From the NCBI RefSeq assembly GCF_009687845.1, contig NZ_BLAD01000041.1:62001-126000 (forward strand): a stretch of DNA of 64,000 bases, written 5' to 3'. This DNA is from Acrocarpospora corrugata (GTDB lineage Bacteria; Actinomycetota; Actinomycetes; Streptosporangiales; Streptosporangiaceae). Within the stretch, counting starts at the first letter, position 1; each line of letters starts with the position of its first letter. A model generated the notes under the pieces. It ran no database searches. It was not told the DNA's origin and saw nothing but the letters and a program-made list of their open reading frames with translations. The position numbers and the translations under genes are program-made. Below, piece by piece: positions 1 to 7,807 of this stretch.

Positions 1-627
1 CTGCTCGCCGACGGCTACCCGGTGCTCGCGCTCGCGAACCCGCTGCGCGGTGTGGCCGGCGACGCCGACTACCTCCGCAGCGTCCTCACCGACATCGAGG
101 GCGACGTGGTCCTCGTCGGCCACTCGTACGGCGGCATGGTGATCACCAACGGCGGAACCGGAAACCCCAACGTCAAGGCCCTCGTCTACATCGGCGGCTT
201 CGCCCCCGACGCGGGCGAGAGCGCCGCCGACCTCGCCGGCCGCTACGAGGGCGGGACACTCGGCGAGACCCTCGCCGCGGTCAAACTGCCCGACGGCGGC
301 ACCGACCTCTACATCCGGCAGGACCGCTACCACGCGCAGTTCGCGGGCGACTCCCCGCCCGGCGAAGCCGCGATCATGGCCGCGACGCAGCGCCCGATCA
401 CGGAGTCGGCGCTCACCGAGCCGTCGGGCGAGCCCGCCTGGAAGTCGATCCCGTCCTGGTTCCTGTTCGGCGGCGAGGACAAGAACATCCCCGCGGCCGC
501 CCACCGCTTCATGGCGGAACGCGCCGGCTCCCGGCGCACCGTGGAACTGGCCGGCGGGTCGCACACGGTCGCCATCCCGGAGCCGGCCGCCGCCGTGGAC
601 CTCATCCGCGAGGCCGCCCACGGGTAG
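1..627 (+). CDS. Alpha/beta hydrolase, 5' end missing
   Basis: The reading frame is open from the first base of the window, so the start codon lies outside it; 208 residues are visible. The nucleophile elbow GHSYGG, an acidic residue in the GGEDKNIP strand and a late GGSHTVAIPEP histidine form the expected Ser-Asp-His triad of an alpha/beta hydrolase. The family has many substrates (esters, lactones, haloalkanes), so no reaction can be assigned. The internal GTG at position 22 would cut off the first strand and is not a convincing start. The next gene follows after about 80 bases on the same strand. Confidence 0.85.
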   Translation: MLADGYPVLALANPLRGVAGDADYLRSVLTDIEGDVVLVGHSYGGMVITNGGTGNPNVKALVYIGGFAPDAGESAADLAGRYEGGTLGETLAAVKLPDGGTDLYIRQDRYHAQFAGDSPPGEAAIMAATQRPITESALTEPSGEPAWKSIPSWFLFGGEDKNIPAAAHRFMAERAGSRRTVELAGGSHTVAIPEPAAAVDLIREAAHG

Positions 628-697
628 CGCGCCTGTATCGGGCCTGTATCCCGGCTGAACACCCGCTCCCTACGATCCGAAGCAATCACGTCCGGTG

Positions 698-704
698 AAG
701 GGAG
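698..704 (+). promoter_or_regulatory. Ribosome binding site choosing the ATG at 710
   Basis: AAGGGAG lies five bases before ATG 710. The upstream GTG at 695 overlaps this site, so ATG 710 is the better start for the fusion gene. Confidence 0.6.
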
Positions 705-709
705 TGGTC

Positions 710-1819
710 ATGAAAGAGCTGGTACGACGGATCGCCGACAGGATGGTCGACAAGGTGGTCCCGCACGTCGAGGCCCAGGCCTGCGGTTGGGAGGGCTACT
801 GCAAGTGCACCGGCGGCGCCATCTACCTGTACTACTGCGACCGTGCAGGCGGCCGAGAAGCAGGCGGCCGGGTGCAGGCGGCCGAGAAGCAGGCTGTCGG
901 GAAGCAGGCGGCCGGGGTGCAGGCGGCCGGGGTGCAGGTGGCCGGGAAGCGAGTGGCCGGGAAGCGGGTGGTGATCGGCTTGGAGGATCCCGCGCCGCCG
1001 AGAATGCGGGCCGTGCTGGCCGCGCACGGGATCGTGGTCCCGCTGGCTGTGCACGAGGAGGGCGCGCGGCCCGAGCCGATCCCGGGCGATTGCGACATCG
1101 TGGTGCTGATGCCGGAGCGCAACGATCCGCTGGGGGTGCGGATGTCGTCCGAGCGGCGGCAGCGGATCGCCGACTGGGCGGCGCAGCGGGGGCGGTTAGT
1201 GGTCGAACCGGCCGCTGACGGGGTGTTCAACGTCGGCGGCAGCCCGCTGCCCAGCCTGATGGCGATCGGCGACGCCGGCTCGACCGTGATGATCGGCACC
1301 TTCACCGAGGTGCTCACCCCGGCGGCGCAGCTCGCCTACCTGGTCGTCCCCCGCCGCCTGGCCGAGGTGCTGGCCGACCGGGTGTCCAGCGGGCGCGAAC
1401 AGCCGTCGGCCGTCTGCCAGCGGGCCATCGCCGAACTGCTCAGCTCAGGTTCCGTGGCCCGGCGGCTGGCCCGGCTGCCCAGCCTCTACCAGCCCAAACG
1501 CCTCCTGGTCCGGGCCGCGCTCGGCGGCTTCGCCGAAGTCGGCCTGGTCGGCACGGATTCAGGCTCGTCAGCGACACTGCTGCTCCCCGCCGACGTCCGG
1601 GCCGCGGAAATCGTCCGCAGCCTCCGCCACGCCGAACTGATCGCCACCGACCTGACCGCCTACTGCCACCCGAACGGCCACCACCGCAACGGCGTCGTCC
1701 TCGGGTACGGCCACCTGGACGACATGACACTACGCCGCGCGACCCGCCTCATCACCCACACCCTCAACGACCACGGCCTGGCCCGCCGCAACTTACGCTA
1801 CCGAAGAACCGTCGCCTGA
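710..1819 (+). CDS. Fusion: Cys-rich mini-peptide, repeat linker, degenerate MocR-type aminotransferase domain
   Basis: The 369-residue product has three parts. Residues 1-46 look like a complete small protein: an amphipathic helix (MKELVRRIADRMVDKVVP), then a compact region with Cys at 25, 31, 33 and 43. Residues about 48-86 are a low-complexity linker built from VQAAG/GKQAAG/VAGKR units. From about residue 88 it matches the aminotransferase-fold domain of MocR/PdxR regulators, closely enough to align with the intact MocR gene at 40054. The PLP-binding lysine is gone (IGTFTEVLTP where the intact paralogue has LGTLSKSLSP, Glu at 200), the EDDYD motif reads EPAAD, and the N-terminal winged helix is absent. 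It therefore cannot be a normal MocR regulator. It could be a recent fusion by deletion, a decaying gene, or a neofunctionalised protein. Codon use stays typical throughout, which argues against long decay. Confidence 0.65.
   Translation: MKELVRRIADRMVDKVVPHVEAQACGWEGYCKCTGGAIYLYYCDRAGGREAGGRVQAAEKQAVGKQAAGVQAAGVQVAGKRVAGKRVVIGLEDPAPPRMRAVLAAHGIVVPLAVHEEGARPEPIPGDCDIVVLMPERNDPLGVRMSSERRQRIADWAAQRGRLVVEPAADGVFNVGGSPLPSLMAIGDAGSTVMIGTFTEVLTPAAQLAYLVVPRRLAEVLADRVSSGREQPSAVCQRAIAELLSSGSVARRLARLPSLYQPKRLLVRAALGGFAEVGLVGTDSGSSATLLLPADVRAAEIVRSLRHAELIATDLTAYCHPNGHHRNGVVLGYGHLDDMTLRRATRLITHTLNDHGLARRNLRYRRTVA
849..971 (+). repeat. Degenerate 15-bp tandem repeat inside the fusion gene
   Basis: Units of the form GCAGGCGGCCGGGGT with variants repeat about eight times, in frame, and encode the VQAAG/GKQAAG/VAGKR linker. 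The array sits exactly between the mini-peptide and the aminotransferase-like region, so it marks the join. Confidence 0.7.
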
Positions 1820-2066
1820 CTGGACTCTCCTACCCATTTGTGCGCGCGCCCGCAGCGCCGGTGGTTGCGGGGCTATCGGGGGAGCGTCGTCTGGTTGGAA
1901 TCTGCTGCGCATTTGTGCGCGTGTCCGCAGCGCCGGTGGTTGCGGGGCTATCGGGGGAGCGTCGTCTGGTTGGAATCTGCTGCGCATTTGTGCGCGTGTC
2001 CGCAGCGCCAGTGGTTGCGGGGCTACCGGAGGATTGTCGCCTGGTTGGAATCTCCTGCGGCATTCC
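1815..2066. repeat. 75-bp tandem repeat, about 3.3 copies
   Basis: CATTTG marks recur at 1835, 1910 and 1985, a strict 75-base period. The first two full units are nearly identical and the third has diverged; a partial unit precedes them at the end of the previous gene. Because 75 is divisible by three, a spurious open frame runs through the block, but the translated repeat resembles no known protein. The block fills most of the 350-base gap between the fusion gene and kptA. I see no clear promoter in it. Confidence 0.8.
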
Positions 2067-2173
2067 GCCACACGTCACCCGGGTGGCTGGTCGGAATTGT
2101 GGAGGGCGTTGTCGAAACCCGATGGCGTTTGGGGGGTGGATTCGGCCACGATTCGGTGGGTGATGTCGCCGGG

Positions 2174-2740
2174 ATGGGAATGGATGTGACGTTGGTGACT
2201 GACGAGCGGCGGTTGGTGAAGGTATCCAAATACCTGTCCAAGCACCTGCGGCATCAGCCTGAGCGGATCGGGATCACGCTGGACGCCAATGGGTGGGTGG
2301 GGGTGCCGGAGTTGCTGGCGGCGGCCGGGGCGCACGGTTTTCCGATCTCGGAGGGTGAGTTGGCCGATGCGGTGGCGGGGAATGACAAGCAGCGGTTCGT
2401 GATCGAGGGCGATCGGATTCGCGCGAATCAGGGACATACGGTGGAAGTCGATCTCGGCTTGCCGGAGGTTGAGCCGCCCGCGTTTCTGTTTCATGGGACG
2501 GTCGCGGCGAGTGTGCCGGGGATCCAGGTGGACGGGTTGCTGAAGATGCGCCGTCAACATGTGCATCTGTCGCCGGATCGGGAGACCGCGACCAAGGTCG
2601 GGGCGCGGCGGGGACGTCCGGTCGTGCTGTCCGTCGACGCGGGTGCCATGCACGAGGCCGGGCAGATCTTCTTCCGCAGCGTCAACGGGGTCTGGCTCAC
2701 CGATCACGTGCCGCCGTCGTTCATCCGGTTTCCCGGCTGA
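2174..2740 (+). CDS. kptA: RNA 2'-phosphotransferase (KptA/Tpt1)
   Basis: KptA/Tpt1 enzymes move an internal RNA 2'-phosphate to NAD+, giving ADP-ribose 1''-2'' cyclic phosphate. The 188-residue product has the family order: a winged-helix start with SKYLSKHLRHQPERIGI, then the ART-fold core with FHGT, a VHLSPD segment, a VLSVDAG strand and a terminal VPPSFI. Length fits the family. Likely starts are ATG 2174 or ATG 2180; the open frame further upstream runs through the tandem repeats and is not credible. Bacterial KptA has no tRNA-splicing partner, so its physiological substrate is unsettled. The next gene, a STAND NTPase, lies on the other strand with its 3' end 225 bases away. Confidence 0.88.
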   Translation: MGMDVTLVTDERRLVKVSKYLSKHLRHQPERIGITLDANGWVGVPELLAAAGAHGFPISEGELADAVAGNDKQRFVIEGDRIRANQGHTVEVDLGLPEVEPPAFLFHGTVAASVPGIQVDGLLKMRRQHVHLSPDRETATKVGARRGRPVVLSVDAGAMHEAGQIFFRSVNGVWLTDHVPPSFIRFPG

Positions 2741-2741
2741 G

Positions 2742-2846
2742 AATCGGCTGGAGATCGGCTGGGGGTCAGCGCACGCCTGGCCGGAATCGGCTGGGGGTCA
2801 GCGCACGCCTCGCACGTCTCGCGGGCATCGGCTGGGGGCAGCGGGA
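2742..2846. repeat. Short tandem repeat, 32-bp spacing
   Basis: ATCGGCTGGGGGTCAGCGCA followed by CGCCT occurs at 2754 and 2786, with shorter partial copies at 2743 and 2827. It lies just behind kptA in the gap between convergent genes. A looser copy of the last unit is visible near 6211-6241, on the other side of the STAND gene. Confidence 0.65.
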
Positions 2847-2964
2847 ATCGGAGTGACGATCACGGCATCCTCGCCACCGTTCGGTGCGGACCATCGGCGC
2901 TCCTGGTCTGGATGCGTTTGCAGGTTTGGCAGCAGGGCGTCCGTGGCGGAATCTCAAGTGAAGA

Positions 2965-5900
2965 TCAAATCTGCTCCTGCCGCGCCGCCGACAGGTTGGC
3001 CTGCACCATCTTCGTGGTGGGATGATCATGACCTAGGGTTCGCCGGCAGTCGATGAGGGCCTGTTCGTGCAGAGGAATGGCCCGGCCCGGATCCCCCGCC
3101 GCCTGGTAGGCAGACGCGAGGTTGATGCGGGCGGCCAGGGTGGAGGGGTCGTCACTGCCCAGCACCCGCCGGCAGTCGGTGAGGATCTGTTGGTACAGGG
3201 GGATGGCCCGGTCCAGGTCCCCCGCCTCCCGGTAGACCGAAGCGAGGTTGTTGCGGACGGTCAGGGTGCGGGGGTGGCCGCCGCCCAGCACCCGCTCGAA
3301 GTCGAGGAGGCTCTGCTCGAACAGGCGGATGGACCTGTCCAGGCCCCCCGCATGCTGGTAGGCGTAGGCAAGGTTGACGCGGGCGGTCAAGGTGGTGGGG
3401 TGGTCGCCGCCCAAGACGCGCTCGGAGCCGGCGAGGACCTGCTCGTGCAGGAGGGTGGCCCGGTCCAGGTCGCCCGCATTCAGGTAGGCGGAGGCGAGGT
3501 TGTTGCGGGCGGTGAGGGTGTGGGGGTGGTCGTCGCCCAGCACTCGCCGGCTGTCGGCGAGGACCTGCTCGTGCAGGAGGGTGGCCCGGTCCAGGTCGCC
3601 CGCATCCTGGTAGGCGGAGGCGAGGTTGTTGCGGGCGGTGAGGGTGTGGGGGTGGTCGTCGCCCAGCACCCGCCGGCAGTCGGTGAGGACCTGCTCGAAC
3701 AGGAGGACGGCTCGGCTCGGATCCCCTGCGAGCTGGTAGGCGTAGGCGAGGTTGATGCGGGCGGTCAAGGTGGTGGGGTGGTCGCCGCCCAGGACGCGCT
3801 CGGAGTCGGTGAGGGCCTGCTCGTTCAGGGGGATGGCCCGGTCCAGGTCCCCCGCCTCACGGTAGGCGCCGGCGAGGTTGCTGCGGGCGGCCAGGGTGTC
3901 GGGGTGGTCGCTGCCCAGGACCTGTTCCCGGTCGGCCAGCGTCTGCTCGAACAGGGGGATGGCGCGGCCCAGGTCGCCTGCCACCTGGTAGGCGAGGGCG
4001 AGGTTGTTGCGCGAGACCAGGATGTCGGGGTGGTCGTCGCCCAGCACCCGTTCCCGATCGGCGAGCGTCTGCTGGTACAGGGGGATGGCCCGGCCCAGAT
4101 CCCCCGCCATCTGGTACGCGCCGGCGAGGTTGTCACGCGAGACCAGGGTGTCGGGGTGGTCGCTGCCCAGCACCTGTTCCAAGCCGCTCAAGGCCCGTTC
4201 GAACAGGGGGATGGCCTGGCCTAGGTCCCCCGCCGCCCGGTAGGCGTGGGCGAGGTTGTTGCGGGCGGCCAGGGTGTCGGGGTGCTTGTCGCCCAGCACT
4301 CGCTCCGCGTCAGCCAGGCCTTGCCGGTGCAGGGGGATGGCCCGGCCCAGATCTCCAGCGGCCTGGTAGGCGCTGGCCAGGTTGTTGCGGACGGCCAGGG
4401 CGTCGTGGTGGTCGCGGCCAAGGATGCGCTCGTTCGCGGCGTCGGCCCGTTCGACGTAGCCGATCGCCCGGGTCAGGGAACCTTGCTCACGGAGGAACTG
4501 CCCCGCCTGATCGAGGAGATAACTGGTGGCGGTGGTGTCCAGGCTCGCGGGGGCGTGGTCGGTCAGGGCGGCGATGTGGTCCAGCAGGACCCGCCAAGCC
4601 GGCCATCCCGTCGGGTCGCCCGTCTCGGGTAAGGCGTCGATGAGCAGGTCGGTGGCCTCGTGGCGGGCGCTGGTGATGTCGTCGGGCCGGCGGTGGGGGT
4701 CGCCGGGATCGGGGGTGCGGGCGACAGCTTGGACCAGGCGGTGCACGGTGATGCCGTCCGGGTCCAGAGTGATCATGTTGTAGGCGGCCAGGCGTCCCAG
4801 CGCCTGCTGCAGGACAGGGCCGTCCGCCAGGTCGTCGAGCAGAGTGCGGGGGATCTGCTGAGGGGCATGCCAGGCCAGCACTCGCAGCAGGTGCCCGGCC
4901 AGCGGGGTGTCGGTGAGCCGATCCAGGGTGATGCGCCAGATGCGGGCGATGGTGCGTTCCGCGTCGCCGCCTTCGGCGGCCTGGTCGTACATGACCGCTG
5001 GATGCTCGGCCAGCAAGGCCAGGTAGGCGCGCGGGGTGAGCCGGGTCTGGTGCAGGTAGGCGGCGGCCTGCTCCACCGCCAGCGGCAGGTAGCCCAACTC
5101 GCGTACCAGGTCGGCGGCCCCGGCCCACACCCGCAGCTCCTCGGTCCCCGCCTCGGTCCCCGCCTCGGCCGTGGCGTTGCCGGTGCTGTTGTCGTCCTGC
5201 CTGTCGGCGGGGTTGGGTGGGTGGTGATGGCCGGCGATCTGGGCCAGGAGTTGGAGGGCTTCCTGTTCGGTCAGGACGTCCAGCCGCAGAACTTGCGCAC
5301 CGAGCCGGTGCCAGCCCTGGCTCAGCCTGCTGGTCACCAGGACGCGTCCTGCCTGGGGCCGGGTGGTCAGGGTTCGTCCCAGCAGCGGCGCCACGTGAGC
5401 GGGGTCGGTGACGTTGTCGAGGATCAGGAGCCATTGTCGGTGGGCGGCCAGCCAGGCCAGCGCCCGCGTCGCCAGCACCTCGGGGGGAAGCATGGCCAGT
5501 TCGGGTTGCAGCTGCGTCATCAGAGCGGCCAGCCCGCTCTCGACCGCGGCCTCGGTGTCGGCGGTGATCCACCAGGTCGGGTTCCAGACCTGGGCGTGGG
5601 TAGCGGCGTAGCGGGCGGCCAGAGTGGATTTGCCCACCCCGCCCAGCCCGTGTACTGCGGCGACCACCACCTGACCGCCGGAGGCCAGCGCGGCGTGCAG
5701 GTCGCTCAGTTCCCCCTGGCGGCCGATGAACGGGTGGCCGTGGGCGGGCGGGTTCACTACACCGGGCGGGGCCTCGACGTCGCTCACCGGCCGCAGAGCC
5801 TGAACGGGCAGCTGCACGTTGGTCTGGGTGTTGATGGCGTGGTCGCCGGTGGAGATGATGCCAGAATTATCGCGGCCCACGATCACCGTGTGTGCTGCGC

Positions 5901-6126
5901 CAGTCTGCCTCCCCTGATCGGCGACAGCTGGGGGTGCGGCCGATGGGGGATGTCTGTCCCACCAGCGGTGCCACCATGGGTGCTTCATCGAGGCGGAATG
6001 CTGATCGCGCCGTCCCTGGTGAAGACGATCCTGGGATAGCGGCCCAGACCCGTGAGGGCGGCCAGGGTGAGGGCGTCGCCGCCCCATGCCGGTAGGCGAT
6101 TGCTCATGGCGGTCATCATCGGACAT
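2965..6126 (-). CDS. STAND/NB-ARC NTPase with twelve C-terminal TPR units
   Basis: The product is up to 1,053 residues. Residues 84-95 hold GRDNSGIISTGD, a short glycine-rich motif found before the NTPase in many actinobacterial proteins of this type. The NB-ARC/STAND core follows: Walker A GLGGVGKS at 160-167, a Walker B-like WLLILDNV, and sensor RVLVTSR. The C-terminal third consists of twelve 42-residue kinesin-light-chain-type TPRs, each close to AGDLxRAIPLxEQxLxDxxRVLG. STAND proteins oligomerise on ligand binding and act in signalling, transcription control or immunity; no effector domain is recognisable here. The start is uncertain: ATG 6126 gives the longest product, while ATG 5988 (MKHPWW) is more typical; neither has a clear ribosome site. 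Confidence 0.82.
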   Translation of the reverse strand: MSDDDRHEQSPTGMGRRRPHPGRPHGSGPLSQDRLHQGRRDQHSASMKHPWWHRWWDRHPPSAAPPAVADQGRQTGAAHTVIVGRDNSGIISTGDHAINTQTNVQLPVQALRPVSDVEAPPGVVNPPAHGHPFIGRQGELSDLHAALASGGQVVVAAVHGLGGVGKSTLAARYAATHAQVWNPTWWITADTEAAVESGLAALMTQLQPELAMLPPEVLATRALAWLAAHRQWLLILDNVTDPAHVAPLLGRTLTTRPQAGRVLVTSRLSQGWHRLGAQVLRLDVLTEQEALQLLAQIAGHHHPPNPADRQDDNSTGNATAEAGTEAGTEELRVWAGAADLVRELGYLPLAVEQAAAYLHQTRLTPRAYLALLAEHPAVMYDQAAEGGDAERTIARIWRITLDRLTDTPLAGHLLRVLAWHAPQQIPRTLLDDLADGPVLQQALGRLAAYNMITLDPDGITVHRLVQAVARTPDPGDPHRRPDDITSARHEATDLLIDALPETGDPTGWPAWRVLLDHIAALTDHAPASLDTTATSYLLDQAGQFLREQGSLTRAIGYVERADAANERILGRDHHDALAVRNNLASAYQAAGDLGRAIPLHRQGLADAERVLGDKHPDTLAARNNLAHAYRAAGDLGQAIPLFERALSGLEQVLGSDHPDTLVSRDNLAGAYQMAGDLGRAIPLYQQTLADRERVLGDDHPDILVSRNNLALAYQVAGDLGRAIPLFEQTLADREQVLGSDHPDTLAARSNLAGAYREAGDLDRAIPLNEQALTDSERVLGGDHPTTLTARINLAYAYQLAGDPSRAVLLFEQVLTDCRRVLGDDHPHTLTARNNLASAYQDAGDLDRATLLHEQVLADSRRVLGDDHPHTLTARNNLASAYLNAGDLDRATLLHEQVLAGSERVLGGDHPTTLTARVNLAYAYQHAGGLDRSIRLFEQSLLDFERVLGGGHPRTLTVRNNLASVYREAGDLDRAIPLYQQILTDCRRVLGSDDPSTLAARINLASAYQAAGDPGRAIPLHEQALIDCRRTLGHDHPTTKMVQANLSAARQEQI
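2990..4490 (-). repeat. 126-bp coding repeats (TPR array)
   Basis: Twelve 42-codon units of the STAND gene are highly similar at DNA level, several differing by only a few bases. Such identity favours recombination between units, so copy number may vary between strains and short-read assemblies may collapse it. Confidence 0.7.
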
Positions 6127-6235
6127 CCCACGAGATCACGCAATGTGATGAATGGGTAACGCGTAGAAAGAGTCGATCACGCCCGGGGGTCGATCGCCGT
6201 TTGGCGTTGCACGCTTCGCGGGCATGGGCCGGAGG

Positions 6236-6868
6236 TCAGCGTACGCCTCGTGGGCGGAACTGGATGCTGATGCGCGGGCCCATCGCGCGGGTGGTTTTGG
6301 GGACGGCGTGTTCCCAGGTGCGCTGGCAGCTGCCGCCCATCACCAGCAGGTCGCCGTGGCCGAGGTCGTGGCGGAGTGTGGGGCCGCCTCCGCCGCGCGG
6401 GCGCAGGAGCAGGCTCCGGGGAGCGCCGATGGAGATGATCGCGACCATGGTGTCCTCGGTACGGCCCCGGCCGATGCGGTCGCCGTGCCAGGCGACGCTG
6501 TCGCGGCCGTCGCGGTAGAGGCACAGGCCCGCGGTCCGGAAGGGTTCGCCGAGTTCGGCGGCGTAGTGGGTGTTGAGCAGGGATTTCGCGGCGTCGAGCG
6601 CCGGGTCGGGCAGGGTGTCCTCTTCGGCGTAGAAGCTCAGGAGGCGGGGGACGTCGACCATGTGGTCGTACATCTGGCGGCGTTCTGCGTGCCAGGGCAC
6701 GCTGTCGGCCAGCCGGTGGAACAGGGCGTCGGCACCGCCCATCCAGGCCGGGCGGATGTCGATCCAGGCGCCGTGGGCGAGCGGGGTTCTGTGAACGGTG
6801 GCACCCAGCGGACCTGGGCGGATGTCGTCGCCCCAGTCGAGCAGGGAGCCTTGGAACAGTGTCTCCAT
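6236..6868 (-). CDS. alkB: AlkB-like 2-oxoglutarate/Fe(II) dioxygenase
   Basis: AlkB enzymes remove alkyl groups such as 1-methyladenine and 3-methylcytosine from DNA or RNA by oxidative demethylation. The 210-residue product shows the iron site H128-x-D130 (WHGDR) and H187 (WEHAVP), and the 2-oxoglutarate contact region RISIQFR near the C-terminus. A nucleotide-recognition lid precedes them. I chose ATG 6868 because the 12 extra upstream codons run into the promoter region. A LexA-like box lies 11 bases upstream of this ATG. The gene diverges from a secreted-protein gene. Confidence 0.88.
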   Translation of the reverse strand: METLFQGSLLDWGDDIRPGPLGATVHRTPLAHGAWIDIRPAWMGGADALFHRLADSVPWHAERRQMYDHMVDVPRLLSFYAEEDTLPDPALDAAKSLLNTHYAAELGEPFRTAGLCLYRDGRDSVAWHGDRIGRGRTEDTMVAIISIGAPRSLLLRPRGGGGPTLRHDLGHGDLLVMGGSCQRTWEHAVPKTTRAMGPRISIQFRPRGVR

Positions 6869-6879
6869 CCCTCGACTGT

Positions 6880-6895
6880 ACAAACAGATGTTCGA
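6880..6895 (-). promoter_or_regulatory. Probable LexA (SOS) box for alkB
   Basis: ACAAACAGATGTTCGA matches the actinobacterial SOS box TCGAAC-N4-GTTCGA at ten of twelve defined positions, with correct spacing. It sits directly in front of the alkB start. LexA repression of alkB is inferred; the position and the gene's repair role support it. Confidence 0.5.
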
Positions 6896-6994
6896 CTTCG
6901 TCATATCACGGTTGATTTATATAACCCGCCGGGAGTGGCGAAGCGGCGGGAACTCTGCGGGTGCGGGCGGTGTACAACACTCGGAGGTGCGCAG

Positions 6995-7768
6995 ATGAGA
7001 CGACTTTTCGTGATTCTTGGGTCCTTGGTGATCGTGGCCGCGATGGCGGCCCCCGCGTACGCGGGCAACTGGGCGGTCACCGAACTGGATCCGTTACCCG
7101 ATCGCATCGAGGCAGACCAGGCGTACACGGTCGGCTACTGGATGCTCCAGCACGGCACCCACCCGTTCGGCGGCACGGAGAAGGAACTGGGCGAGACCGG
7201 CCTGCGCCTGACCGACGGAAAGGGCGCCGTCCTCAAGTTCATCGGCTCCCGCCTTCCTGAACCCGCCCACTACGCGGTAGCCGTCAAGATCCCCAAAGGC
7301 ACCTGGCGAGTCCAGGGCATCCAGGGCGTCTTCATGGACCACGAGATCGGCACGCTCACCGTCCCCGGGACCTTGACTCTCGCCCCACCGCAGTTTGACC
7401 TGACCGGCGGCATGGAGGTCAAGGACTACTGGGGCGAGATCAAACCCCCCGGCTTCCCCTGGAAGGGCGATATATCCGGCCAAGTCCCGCCGACAACCCA
7501 GGCGGCAATCCCAGCACCGACCCAGCCGTCCACCCAGCCGACCACGCAACCGGCCCCCGCGGCGGCCACCCAACCGAATCCGGAATCCACCACGACAATC
7601 CCCGCCTACCTCCTGGCCGTGGTCGCCGTGGCCTCCATCGCCGGAACCCTCCTGCTCCAGCGAATCCGCCGCCGCCCCGAAGCATCAGACCACGAAGACC
7701 CATCAGAACAAGATCAAGCTCCCACGGAAGCCCGCGACGTCCTCACCATCGGCGGAACCAGGGACTGA
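6995..7768 (+). CDS. Secreted protein with C-terminal membrane anchor
   Basis: The 257-residue product starts with a Sec signal peptide (MRRLFVILGSLVIVAAMAAP, cleavage near AYA-G). A soluble domain of about 140 residues (DRIEADQAYTVGYWMLQHGT and onwards) follows, then a Pro/Thr/Gln-rich linker, one membrane helix (IPAYLLAVVAVASIAGTLLL) and a short basic, then acidic tail. This is the build of an outside-facing domain held to the membrane. I recognise no enzyme motif. The ribosome site GGAGG precedes ATG 6995 closely. It is transcribed divergently from alkB. Confidence 0.75.
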   Translation: MRRLFVILGSLVIVAAMAAPAYAGNWAVTELDPLPDRIEADQAYTVGYWMLQHGTHPFGGTEKELGETGLRLTDGKGAVLKFIGSRLPEPAHYAVAVKIPKGTWRVQGIQGVFMDHEIGTLTVPGTLTLAPPQFDLTGGMEVKDYWGEIKPPGFPWKGDISGQVPPTTQAAIPAPTQPSTQPTTQPAPAAATQPNPESTTTIPAYLLAVVAVASIAGTLLLQRIRRRPEASDHEDPSEQDQAPTEARDVLTIGGTRD

Positions 7769-7807
7769 CCTCCCGGCGAGGCCATCAACGAAACGAAGCG
7801 CTGACTC

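Noticed and set aside
1838-2173. N-terminal extension of KptA through the 75-bp repeats
   Set aside because: The extension is just the translated tandem repeat, has poor codon use and no family support; KptA starts normally near 2174-2186.
2742-2846. CRISPR array
   Set aside because: Spacing is irregular, spacers are absent or very short, and no cas gene is present.
3067-4224. Long plus-strand frame with glycine/valine repeats
   Set aside because: It is the complement of the TPR array in the STAND gene; the repeat makes both strands open.
4660-6039. 459-codon plus-strand frame
   Set aside because: Antisense shadow of the STAND NTPase domain, which has clear motifs on the minus strand.
6224-6994. 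Upstream extension of the secreted-protein gene
   Set aside because: It is antisense to alkB; a proper ribosome site and signal peptide mark ATG 6995.
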